NCBI GenBank assembly: GCA_031763025.1
Contig: JASSKH010000009.1
Coordinates: 2,356,001-2,420,000, forward strand
Direction of reading: 5' to 3'
DNA from: Macrocystis pyrifera
Lineage: Eukaryota; Sar; Phaeophyceae; Laminariales; Laminariaceae
Length of the DNA: 64,000 bases
The notes below the pieces were generated by a model, which had not been told where the DNA came from, ran no database searches, and saw nothing but the letters and a program-made list of their open reading frames with translations. Made by a program: the position numbers and the translations under genes. Shown here in pieces: positions 1 to 10,742 of the stretch. Numbering within the stretch: position 1 is the first letter of the stretch; every line of letters starts with the position of its first letter.

Positions 1-566
1 TCGGATGAGATTTTGAGGCGCCTACAGCAGCAAGCAGGCGCTTTCTCGACGACCGAGTGTGTGTCAACTCTTCGACGAGACCGAACTACGTTCGCCGCTG
101 ACCCGCCCCATGGAGAGGAGGGCCTCATGGATAGGAGTGCCCCATGGAGAGGAATGGAGAGTTGGTGTCGATGCCGTCCATCCATGGATGAACGAAGCAA
201 AGCATAGGATATGTTGAGCAACAGGTGGAAATTTGATGGAATGCCATGAGTCGGTGCTTCACCCTCGCTCCGCAATCGATGGTGGTCTGTCATCTCTTGA
301 GTTGCGTGGATGGACGGACGTAAAGAGGGAACCTGAACTCGCGATTCAACGTGCGTCGTTGCAGGCAGTATATACGAGTACCCGTTTCGCTTCTCGTACT
401 ATGTGTGACTCGACTCCTGTGCTCATCAACTGTCCCCCTTCGTCTTCGCCGCTGCTCGCAAACGTTCCCCTTTACGTTTCTGGTCGTTTTGGACGACTGC
501 TCTGCTTCCTGCCGGTGCTACGGATGCTGCCTTGGTGTGTTTCCAGTTCTAACAGCCGGCACCACC
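1..566. other. 5' flank of eL21, no gene seen
   Basis: I see no supported gene here. Short open frames lack recognisable domains. The stretch just upstream of 567 should hold the promoter and 5' UTR of the eL21 gene, but I cannot point to a convincing core promoter element. Confidence 0.4.
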
Positions 567-3500
567 ATGCCGCACTCTTTCGGTTACCGCGCGCGTACGC
601 GCGACATGTTCGCGCGTGACTTCGGCAAGAACGGAGTCAACGAGCTCTCCATCTATCTCAGGAAGTACAAGGTAAGCTTCGCAATGGCCTTGCGTTGCAC
701 TTAACTATTGTCCTGCTGTATTTCGTAAACTCGGGAGTATAGGCAGGAAGGAGCCTGCAACTAAGCGCAGTACGAGTACTTGTATACACAAGCAAGTAGC
801 GGCAGCAGAGCAAGCAGTATTATCTACAGCAGCACCAGTAAGTGCTGTGTTTGAGTAGCAATCCTCGTACTACCAATGCCTCGTCGCTGTTCGTCGTTGT
901 GTCGCGGAAGCTCTTGTCATACTACCAGATACGTTTGAAGTAAGCTTTGACATGCGTACCAGTATGTATCGCCTTTTGTGACCCGCGTATAAAATACCAC
1001 GAAAAGAGAATACAGAGCACTTTGGTGAGAGGTGCTTTTGCGCTCGGCGGGGCAACTCACCCGTGAGCAGAGCAAAGCGGACGTCAGTCTCTACAGGATA
1101 CGCATGTACACCGTCTGTTGGTAGCTCAAGATCGATGACAAACTGTGTATTTATTCGAATGATGTATGCCGTTACTCAGCAGCAACGCGTTGTGCGAGTA
1201 TATCCAGGTTCGCGGCGATGCATCAGCCATCGCAACCAACGACAGCAGCAGCAGTATGTAACCCCGAAATGCCAACGCCAGCGCCAAGCCGAGCAGTGAA
1301 GGACAGCAGCTCCCACCAGCCCAAAGCAAGCTAAACCACTTTTATCACACCTTGGACCTGTCTTGACGACCCTGCCTTGCCTCAACCTCTCGATCGCGAG
1401 TCAACTGCTACATAGAGCAGAACTGGTCCCAGGCGCACTTGCGGACTACCTGGTATACTCGAACGGGTACAACAACCCGTGTTGATTTGATTGGTCAACT
1501 TCTCCCTTACCTGGTACATACTAAACACGTACCCAGCTTCGCGGCCATATAGTGTCGACGACGCTGCTCTTTATTTTGGCAATACTCAACGTACTATGTA
1601 TATACCTGGTATACCAGGTAGATTTCACCCACCATCAATTATATCGAAGTATGTTGTCAGTTTGAGCTCTGTGATGGAGCATGCTTGCTGGCGGGAAGAG
1701 GACTGGTGGTGTACTGCTGCTGTACCGCAACTGCCTATAAGCGGCAGGGAGTAGAGAGTACCTGGTACGGCTTACACCGCAGTCTGGGCGGCTAGATGGT
1801 ATTCCCACCATCTAGTGATGGCGTTGTGGTACTGCTGTGATGTGACACTCTTTATGCGCATGCATACCCCTGAACCAACATGTAAACAGGAGAACAAGAG
1901 CCTGTAACCCCTTTGGGTGTTCAAGATAAAAACGAAAACAATGATATATTTGGGTGTTGGCAATCTCGCGTAGGAGCAGCGTGAGCGGCCAGCAGTACGA
2001 GTAGGATCACACCTTGCCCATGCCGTACGACTCCTTGCGTCGTACCTGGTAACTAGGAAACGAATCTGTATCATGCCCCATTGAATCACCCAGTGGCCTT
2101 TGCTGCAATCGTCACTTTTTTATAGTCATTTTTTCCCTCCGACGCCCCGCTCGGAGGGTTGATAGACCTAGCCACGAACGTTCGTCCTTGCGGCAGGTCA
2201 CGCTTGACCCTCTCCCCATGTTGTGCATACATTGTATGTACGTAGTTGACCATGCGCGCACTCCCAAACCAAGATGCAAAAACATGAGGAGCCCGAAACC
2301 TCGCCACGGTGATTGCCTCAAGCCACGCTTGACCCTTCCCCGACATTGCAATCGAACTTGCGCTTGCAGAGGGGAGACTACGTGGACATCAAGTGCAACC
2401 CTTCCATCCACAAGGGTATGCCCTTCAAGTACTACCACGGCCGCACTGGTGTCGTGTTCAACGTAACCAAGACCTCCTTGGGCCTCCGCGTCAACAAGCA
2501 GGTAATCGGCGCCAGCAGCAACATATTTTCCCAACCTGTACTGACAGCCTGGTGTGTGTGAACTGTGTTATGTTGCCTTTTGTGTGTCCGCTGGGCACCC
2601 ACGTTTTGGGTACAAACTACTGCTGTAGTTGGTGTTGGACTGGGGTTCGTTTGGCAGTTCTAAAGAGTTGAAAAGTAAAAGCTGCTCAAGGTTTTACAGT
2701 GCGTGCGTGCGCCTCCGCGATGTCGATCTTTTTGATATAACCAGTGGGATCAGTTGTCGAGGAAATGGGGAGTCCGTTTGGTGCGGTCTTCCTGGGTTCA
2801 GCCTTTCTGTACAACGAGCAACCTTTGTATGCCTGCAGCAACGTCTCGCTTGCTATTCATTGGAAAAGACTGCTGCCGCCACGTTTCAGCGCCAGTCACG
2901 ATGAAGCCGAACGTTATCTTCTGTTTAGACATATCCTCCAGTTCACGTTGGGGTTTCCAGCGAGGTGTCACGTCTCGCGTTGGGTGAATTTTACTTTTGT
3001 TGGTTGGCCTGCTCTCGACTGACATTAACGCCAACACAATGGTGTCGTTGACTCGACCGTACCGCCCTCCGACCGTCTCGTAGGCGACTCCAATCCACAC
3101 TAAAGCTCAATCTCTACAGATGTAAACCACACACCTCTATTTGGGTTCAGTTTTTACTAAGGGTGACTCGTTGCCGCACCCCATCTATCTGTGTGTAACG
3201 CTATCGCGTGCTGCACTGCAAAGGTTCTTGCAATCGCATATCACTTAGGAATTGACGCGCTTCATGTTTCCTAGAATCTGAACCTCGTATTTTCAGAGGG
3301 GTGGAATCGACCTGTCGCTGTTTGTTGTCCATCGTGCTGCTCTGCTCCGCGCTTTCAAGGCTTTGAGGGGGGTGAAAAGGGGTTGTCGCTGTTTGTTGAT
3401 CGTGGTGTTCCCTGCTCTTTTTTTCGTTTTTTGTTTGGGTTTCTTCTCGCAGGTGAACGGGCGTATCATCTCAAAGCAGATCCACGTACGGGTGGAACAC

Positions 3501-5189
3501 GTTTCCCCGTCCAAGTGCAGGGACGAGCTGAAGAGGCGTGTGAAGGAGAACGAGGCCGCGAAAAAGGACGCAAGGGCGGGAGGCGGTGAGTTCGCGCCTC
3601 TTTTTTCTCCTTTGCTCTGACGCAGCGAGACCTACTATTAATAATCATACGTACATACCTACTGGGAGTTTTTCGGTGGGTTCGAGCGGGACGGTTTTAA
3701 CCGTTTTGAGGACGTGACTGTTTCAACCGTTTTGATGGCGTGACGGTTTCGATCTTTTTGAGGGCGTGACGGTTCTAACCGATCTGAGGGCTTGATGGTT
3801 TTGATCACTTCGGGGGCGTGACGAACAAAGTCGGCCAGGCCTCTTGCTGCTTGTCCATACGGTCAGTGTTCTGTTTTGGGAAGGACAAGGTTTTCAAAAA
3901 TCTGTACCTGGTACGAAAACGGTGCTGTCACCCCCACTATTTTGGTTCTAAAGGCTCCTCGGGGATTGCTCGGTGTTCTCACCGGCGAATTGATGCCGGT
4001 CCCACAGGCCGGGGGATCCTGCGGAGGGTCTGGGTCTACACCGTCGTCGTAGGCAACACGTGAAGTCACGAGAGAACAAAGCAGCCCCTTGCATCCCTAC
4101 GGGGTGGGGGGGGGGGGGTGCGTGCCGCCAGTTGGTGCAGGTTACAGGGTGGGTATCTGTTTAGCTGGCTGGATGGCTATAACAGTCGTGGAGGCATATG
4201 CAGCTCGCGTCGGACGTCGTGGCCACCCTCGGGAGCTTCTTGCGCTGCTAACGTATCTTGAGATAGTTTATACTGATAATTGAGCAGATTTTATTGTTTT
4301 CCGACTTCGGAGACGTAAAAAAACCCGCGCCCCGTTCGACGTATTCACAAACCTATACAACATAAACGCCCCCCCCAAAAATTAATTGATGCTGTTATGA
4401 CTGACAGTTCAAGGCATTGACGGTTGTCCACCTCCGAGGCATACGATATACAAGTAGGCGATATCATAGGTATACACTACTGCAGTATCTTAGCGCTACC
4501 CGTGACCGCGACTATGTTACTGGAACATTACAGTAGAAACGATACACGGATTGCATTGACGTAATGCAAGCCGTGTTGCTGGTGTTGCCGCCTGACTCGA
4601 GCTGCCAACATTGCGGCTGTCATGACCTAACAAAGGAGTAAGGAAGGTTGTCCGGTGCATCGAGTAAGGATGGTTGTTCAGCCGACAGAGGAGTATTTCA
4701 AAATGCAAACGCAGTAGTATCTCCCAGCGTATACAGCAGTACCGGCCCTCTAATGTGAAACGGAATACTGGCCTTGGCGATAACTCTTAATTCAATGTTG
4801 TGCTCAACACAACCTTAAGTGTAGCTGCACTCAATTTCTTATTTACCGGGCAATGTGCGGCTGACTTTCTTACGGGGCTTCTTCTTGTGAGTCTAGTGCT
4901 GACGAATGGTAGCATCACATTGTTTAACGCCGAAACACAAAGGGTACTGCTGATACATCCATAGTCGATTTCACAGCTGTTCGCTTTTTTATTTTCATAC
5001 ATGACACGCCCTCCCGCCCTATCTTGACTTCCAACCCCACCCCCCCCCTTCCCTCCCCCAATTCACTTGGTCACAGCGAAGAAGGTGCTGAAGCGGTCGC
5101 CGACGCAGCCCAAGGAAGCGCACGTAATGACCATGGGCGACCACGAAGTGGAGACTATCCAGGCGTTGCCCTTCGTCGACCTCGTCTGA
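567..5189 (+). CDS. RPL21: 60S ribosomal protein L21 (eL21)
   Basis: Structural protein of the large cytosolic ribosomal subunit. Four exons join in frame: 567-671, 2370-2501, 3453-3585, 5077-5189, all with GT-AG boundaries, giving 160 aa, the usual eL21 length. The start [15 protein letters not shown] is the conserved eukaryotic N-terminus. Exon 2 carries GDYVDIK and [13 protein letters not shown], exon 3 carries [21 protein letters not shown], and exon 4 carries [19 protein letters not shown], matching the family order (KGD.VDIK, KGMPHK.YHGKTG.V, R.EH...S..RD...RVK.N, P.P.EA). Introns total about 4.1 kb, large compared with the 483-nt coding sequence; intron 3 contains a degenerate tandem repeat. 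No frameshift or missing block. Convergent with the HAD gene downstream. Identification is firm; splice sites are by eye but fit the protein exactly. Confidence 0.95.
3690..3825 (+). repeat. Degenerate tandem repeat, about 27-bp unit
   Basis: About five diverged units built on ACGGTTTTAACCGTTTTGAG followed by GGCGTG recur roughly every 26-27 bases inside intron 3 of the eL21 gene. The AACCGTTT/AAACGGTT core is self-complementary, so each unit could form a small hairpin. Confidence 0.7.
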
Positions 5190-6087
5190 GTGTGCTCGAG
5201 ACTCTGGCGCTCCGTGTGCAGTAGAGGCCTACGACGACTGCTGCTGTATTTGTGGCTCGTTTTAGGTTGATGCTTCTCTTGGGGCGAGCTGGATCTGGGA
5301 TGCCAGGCATACGGGAGTCGTTTTTGCTGACGCCTTGTTGTATTCTTCTTCCCAGGACCGGTGTGCTGGCTCCCTCACGTTAATTCAAGCATGAACAACC
5401 GACGTTTCGTGGTCCTCTCTGTTCTTTATGCTGTTTTTTTTTCGGACATTGAGGTTGGGTCGACTCCCAGTCGGTCAGAGCATGGCATGTACATGTTGAC
5501 CTTCGCTGCTGAGATGGACACTTCTGTTTTCCATTACGCAAAAATAGCTATCGAGGTGGAGATGGTATCCATTCGAGCCACCTGCTCGAATCCGGCTGGC
5601 TTCGAACCAATATCAGAGCATCAAGCTGCGCGATACTGAAGTCCCACATATTTAACGCGATTTTCGTCGTGATTCTCCCGTTCACGTTTTTCCTGAAACG
5701 TTTTGCTTGCATGAGCTGTACCTGTCACTGCCTTACAGAGCCCAAGTACGCGGTGTGCGTAAGGTAAACCTACTAATTATCTCCGAGCTGTGTCTCCTTT
5801 ACAACGCAAGGGGTGTTGCTCCTCCCTGAACATACTGCGAAGGAAAAATCCGCCGTGTATCTTGCGCATTGTGACACTGTGAAACATCCACGTCTTGAAC
5901 GAACTCTTTTGAGCGCAAGCCTATATCACACACCATGTAGTGGCAAGTAGTATGTCCCCAAAAATGTGGGTGCAGTTCTTCCACGACTGAAAAATATCGC
6001 ACATTGCGAGTACACGATAATTGGAGTAATTTTTGTTCCAAAAACCAAATGTGATTGCAAATCTTAACGACTGTCCAGGCGTACGTA
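5190..6087. other. Convergent intergenic region, no gene seen
   Basis: Space between the eL21 stop and the stop codon of the minus-strand HAD gene. It should contain both 3' UTRs. No domain-bearing ORF and no strong repeat was seen. Confidence 0.5.
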
Positions 6088-9000
6088 TCAACTTCGGTCG
6101 GTCGTGCCGGCCTCGAGCCGCCAAGCCGAAGGGTCCCATTTGCTCAACGTCTCCAGCACCACGTCGGCACCGGCCTCAACAAACGGCCCTTTGTCTAATC
6201 GCTGGTCGGGAACCGCAACAATGAACATGCCGGCAGCCTTCGCCGATCGCACCCCCGCCAGGGCGTCTTCGAAAGCGAGACACTCTCGAGGATCTAGACC
6301 CATACGTCTTGCGGCGGCGAGATAAATGTCTGGTGCAGGCTTGCCCAGTAGTACCTGCGGGTGGTGCATGAGTGCAAACCGGGGGAAAATAGAAAATATG
6401 ATGAGGCACGGTATGCGTGTACCTGAAAATAAGCTATCTCGGTACCACACACCTATTTTCGTCATCTAGAAGGGGGTGTGCTGAAATAAAACCAAGTAAA
6501 ATGAAAGTTGATACGGTATGGTACCCGAAAACAAAATATACTAAAACCAAGTAAAATGAAAGTTGATACGGTGGGGTAACAGGAAACAAATCCCGCTCCG
6601 ACGCTCCTATTTCCGAAACTTAGACCGGGGAGGGGGGGGGGGGTTACTCGATATCATGCATGGCCGTAGTCGTATGACCATAGACCCTCGCATCTCTACA
6701 ATGCCGGGACGGAGCACGTCGGGTTTTCACCGACCAGGCAGACATTGCTTGCGGAGGGCGCCGTGAGGTATATCTGTAATAAAAGCGCAATACGGAGTTC
6801 AAATCTCTCCAACGCCCTTCTTGCCTTTTGTCCTGAAAGTCATTGAAATAGTGCAAGTATACACCTGAAAGTCATGGTACACACTTTCAGGCAAGAAGCG
6901 CCCTAATACCTCCTGCTCGGGGCAGTGATCACTAGAGGAATTGCAACCCTTGAGTAAATCCGAGGTCCCGTCTTAACAGTCAAGGGAGCCTGGATCGTGC
7001 TTGCATTGGAGATACACCCTAATCACTGAGCTAACAGCCAGAGCTGACTGTTGCTCAGTGGTTAGGGTGTATTGCTGACTGTTAGTTCTGTGGTTAGGGT
7101 GTATAATCTAATACACATGAAGGGTGAGCTGCATCCTACTAAGAACCGCCTGTGAGGCGGGCTTGCATATGGATGACATGTAAGGCCGACTTGCATATGG
7201 ATGACAGCTTCAATAGCTTGATATATTTTCCGGTGTGGCCACTTCCAGAGACAGCAATGGGGGTGTATTATGTATCTGCCACGTGGGTGCCTTACCATAA
7301 ACACTGCCAGGTATACGTGATACGATAATTCCCCTTGTGCGGAGTAAAGGGTCTCCACCCCGCAAAAACGATATACACTCGATCGCCAGCTGTGACCGAC
7401 CGCCAAAAAAAAAACAACAAAAACGGTGCCCGGATTGTCTAGCTCACGTGGTGAGCGGCATGTTTTACAGCGTCGTTGCCAACCGACGCCAACCCAACCG
7501 GCATATAATCTATTGGGGGGGGGCGAAAACAAAAATATCCCGGCACCACGCTCCTATTTCAGAAACTTAGCCCGGGGGAGGGGGGGGGGGGTGTACCAAA
7601 AACAACTGACAAACTTGCGATTTATGTAGAAAAAATCCCATATTACTAGTACTCTTAGTATGTTTTGTTCTCGGGACATGGACGCGAGTGTGGTTTTGAT
7701 TTTTTCTTGTCGCGTACAGATATTTTTGCGGGCCGGCAGAATCAGGAGACGTTACTATTTGGTAGGTGCTTATCAGTGGGAAACGTGGTGCTCTACTTAT
7801 CGTCGAACTTATATTTTGGAGACTAAGAAAAATCCGAGCGGGGCGTGAAGGATGAGAACGGTCCGCTTGTTACATCGTACCGGAGTACTTCGAAGCTCAT
7901 CATGCGGAAATGCGACCTACCGTTGCTACCTCTACTACCTGGTACATTGGTGCTAATGATCTATGTTACCCGTGCATGTGCATTGTAGGAATGCGAGGCT
8001 CTATGGTCCTTCGACTACGGTTATGCTGGACATGAGTACCCCTCATCCCCTACCGTTCCGGGGGTCAGTGGTGTGCCCCAGGTATATAGTACGCCATTCC
8101 CCACTCCATACGTAGATCCTCTTCATACTGCAGCTCGACAGTACAGTAGTGCACGTTCTTCGAAAAAATAGTCCAAACACACATAGCCTACCTCGGGGTC
8201 GTCTCCAGTGACGATGCACTTCATGCGTTCGAAGAGCCCCGAGTGATTTAGTCGTTTGAGGCTCACCGCCTTTGACGAGCTCGAGGTCGCGATGCCCTAT
8301 AACCGTTTCATGCATCCAAAGTTGACAGCGGGGGGTGTGGAGGGGTGTGGGGGGGCGTACTCATTGTTTGCCTGCCTTGGTCATTTTACCATTGACCACG
8401 CATCGAGGGGGGGGCGTACTCGGTATCATGCATGGCCGTAACCGTACGACCATAGACCCTCGCATCCCTACAATGCCGGGGCGGAGCACGTCGGGTTTTC
8501 ACCGACCAGGCAGACATTGCTTGCACCAAGCGCGAAGCGCCGGCAGGTGGTCGGCGAGTCGCACGAAGGGTGAGCTGCATCCTACTAAGAACCGCTTGTG
8601 AGGCGGACTTGCATGTGAATGACAGTGTAAATGAGCGGGGGGGGGGGGGGGGGGGTGTGTGCTCAGTATCATGCATGGCCGTAGTCGTATGATCATAAAC
8701 CCTCGCATCCCTGCAATGCAGGGACGGAGCACATCGGGTTTTCACCGACCAGGCATACATTGCTTGCACCAAGCGTGAAGGGACGTGAGGTGTGGCTCGA
8801 GGAGCTCAGCCTTGCATTTGCTCGGGTCGCGGCAGCCCACTTTTCCCACCTGGGGAATGCCCATGTCCTGTAGACTCGCCGTGACCGCCTCTGCGCCATC
8901 GCACTTCTCCACTTTAGCGCTCATTTCGTGGTAGTCGTGCCCCACCTCTGCTGCTAGGTCCTCCGGGGATAATAGACCTTCCAAGCACAGCTCTGTCGCG

Positions 9001-10275
9001 AGGTACGACAACACAGACAAAATGTAGGGTTAAAGTTCTAGACCTGTACATCGACTACTACTGTGGTACGATATTCGCACAGAGTTATCACGGTCAAGCA
9101 AGGTGAAACAGGCCCTGGCTCCTCCAAAATCGGAAAACTGCGAGCACGAAATGCCTTTCTCTCTACGAGTACCGGTACTGTAAGTACTTCTCTCTTTCTC
9201 TGAGATATATTCGGGACTCGTTTGAAGCTGAATATCATGAAGAACAACGCTTCGTCAATCAAGAAATCCGCAGTCCGGCCCAGCATTCCGCTTCATACGC
9301 TACAAAGGTAATAATACTCGTACGGTGTCATCTACTACATACTACCAGGTACCTTGTACAGCAGTAACGACGGACTGTTTTTCAAACACGAGCACGAGTC
9401 GTTATTGGTGGTACAAGTTCATCTTGTCCAGATGCAAACAGTCGTCCTGCTCTTGTCGTTTCTTACAACGAGTCTCACCAGATCTTCCCCTCACCTTTGA
9501 TCACGATGGGTGCCCAGCACTCTTGGCGGAGACCTAGGATCTTCTGCTTTATTTCCCACGTGAATAACTTGCCGAACCTGCCGACACTTTTTTGCAGTGA
9601 TTGCGACACGAGGTTTTCCGTGTCGAGAAGCGTGCCTGCATGCAGTGGGTGTCGACATGTTGAACGTTGAAGTCGCTGTAAATTCGTCGTGCTCATCCTG
9701 GAAATTCATTACTGGGGGAGTCGCAGGCCACAGGCGGACCACGCACGGGCGACCGGCGCATTGTAGCACTGCAGTAAGCCTCAGCTTTCTCCGGGCTACC
9801 ACCTGAGCTGCGCCTGAAACTCCGAACTAAAGCAGTCATATCCGCATGTACCTACAGCAGTACGTACTGCTGTAGTCCCAGTACGTACGTAGCTCGGACC
9901 CGCGGAGAGACGCAGGATGCAGTTATTAATAATAGTCAAGCAGTCTCGCCAAGGTGCGTTTCGAACATGTCATGGTCTACAGTTAGTATACAGTACACCT
10001 GTTGCAACGCTGTGGGCATGCGGTTGATATGCAACAAGATAGCATGCCTCGCCCCCCTCGGATGCAGGGCAATATCGTCGACAATTAGCTTCGCCTTGCC
10101 AGACAGACACCCCACCCAGCAACATACACCACAAAGCAATACTTGGGTCATTGCATCATTTGGTTCGAAGCTTCGTGCCGCGTGATACAGCAGCAGTGGT
10201 TCAGTATGGCTGTAGACGCTCACCGTCTAAGTCAAAGACTATCCCACGTATAGGCTTGTCGCTGAAGGGGGCCAT
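6088..10275 (-). CDS. HAD-superfamily hydrolase (HDHD1/GS1-type phosphatase)
   Basis: Small-molecule phosphatase of the haloacid dehalogenase superfamily, subfamily IA. Exons from the 5' end: 10275-10224, 9635-9479 (alternative end 9534), 9290 to about 9225, 8990-8850, 8296-8192, 6354-6088. The N-terminus MAPFSDKPIRGIVFDLDG joins TLLDTENLVSQSL, giving motif I with the catalytic DxD. Motif II is GIATSSSSK, motif III is GKPAPDIYLAAARRMGL (catalytic Lys), motif IV is CLAFEDALAGV (acidic metal ligands). The order and spacing match HDHD1 (pseudouridine-5'-phosphatase), plant GS1-like and FMN phosphatase proteins; substrate cannot be told from sequence. The cap-domain junctions (exon 2 to 3, exon 3 to 4) are uncertain; exon 2 ending at 9479 keeps frame into 9290. 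Introns 4 and 5 are packed with SINE/LINE pieces. No targeting peptide is evident. Confidence 0.85.
6640..7530 (-). mobile_element. Poly(C)-tailed SINE-like copy with internal insertion
   Basis: Minus-strand copy of the about 510-bp family in the last intron of the HAD gene. The 3' end (GGCCATGCATGATATCGAGT then a C run) lies at 6640-6760; the body resumes near 7110 and the 5' end (GGTTGGCGTCGGTTGG) is near 7500. Roughly 340 bp at about 6770-7110 interrupt the element. A similar sequence of about 50 bp, with core ACGCTCCTATTTC and AAACTTAG followed by a G run, is present on both sides (about 6595-6648 and 7540-7592). Confidence 0.75.
7011..7080. repeat. Inverted repeat with tRNA D-arm-like arms
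   Basis: TACACCCTAATCACTGAGC is followed about 26 bp later by its near complement GCTCAGTGGTTAGGGTGTA, and a third related arm (TGTGGTTAGGGTGTATAATC) follows at about 7090. GCTCAGTGGTTAG resembles a tRNA A box. The repeat sits in the insertion that splits the SINE-like copy. No complete tRNA folds here. Confidence 0.5.
8330..8405 (-). mobile_element. LINE 3'-end module with poly(C) flank
   Basis: Minus-strand 5'-truncated copy of the LINE 3' module: GATGCGTGGTCAATGG, AATGACCAAGGCAGG, a TGA stop, GAGTAC, then a C-rich tail (seen as G runs on +). It directly abuts the poly(C) of the neighbouring SINE-like copy, in intron 4 of the HAD gene. Confidence 0.75.
8406..8656 (-). mobile_element. 5'-truncated SINE-like copy, poly(C) tailed
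   Basis: Minus strand. It retains the 3' half of the about 510-bp family: AGTCCGCCTCACAAGCGG, GGTGCAAGCAATGTCTGCCT region, CGGTGAAAACCCGACGTGCT, GGCCATGCATGATACCGAGT, then C run. A G run at about 8636-8656 separates it from the next copy. Confidence 0.8.
8657..8790 (-). mobile_element. SINE-like 3' fragment
   Basis: Minus-strand copy of the terminal about 130 bp of the same family, placed head-to-tail behind the previous one with a C run (plus-strand G run) between. It ends close to exon 4 of the HAD gene. Confidence 0.75.
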
Positions 10276-10294
10276 CCCTGTCGACACGTGGTGG

Positions 10295-10742
10295 ACACGA
10301 GTGCACCAAGTAGCTTCTCGTAGCTGTAGCCGGAACCAGTGCGAGATGCGGCACAAAAAGTAGACACGAAAAACCGTCCGTCGGGCGTTTCACATGATGC
10401 TGTAGCGTTTCGTGCTCAGCGGTTTCATATTTTTATTTTTCATTCCGAGTACGACGACCTTTTACCTTTGTTTGACCTGTTTTGCTGCTGCTGTTTGTAA
10501 TTATACTACTGCTGTACTACACGAGTGCACCAGGTAGCTTCTCGTAGCTGTAGCCGGAACCAGTGCGAGATGCGGCACAAAAAGTAGACACGAAAAACCG
10601 TCCGTCGGGCGTTTCACATGATGATGTAGCGTTTCGTGCTCAGCGGTTTCATATTTTTATTTTTCATTCCGAGTACGACGACCTTTTACCTTTGTTTGAC
10701 CTGTTTTGCTGCTGCTGTTTGTAATTATACTACTGCTGTACT
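10295..10742. repeat. 224-bp tandem duplication in HAD gene 5' flank
   Basis: 10295-10518 and 10519-10742 are direct copies of a 224-bp unit; I see only two clear differences (ACCAAG/ACCAGG and GATGCTG/GATGATG). The duplication begins 20 bp upstream of the ATG of the minus-strand HAD gene, so its promoter or 5' UTR is doubled. The near identity points to a recent event. Confidence 0.9.
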
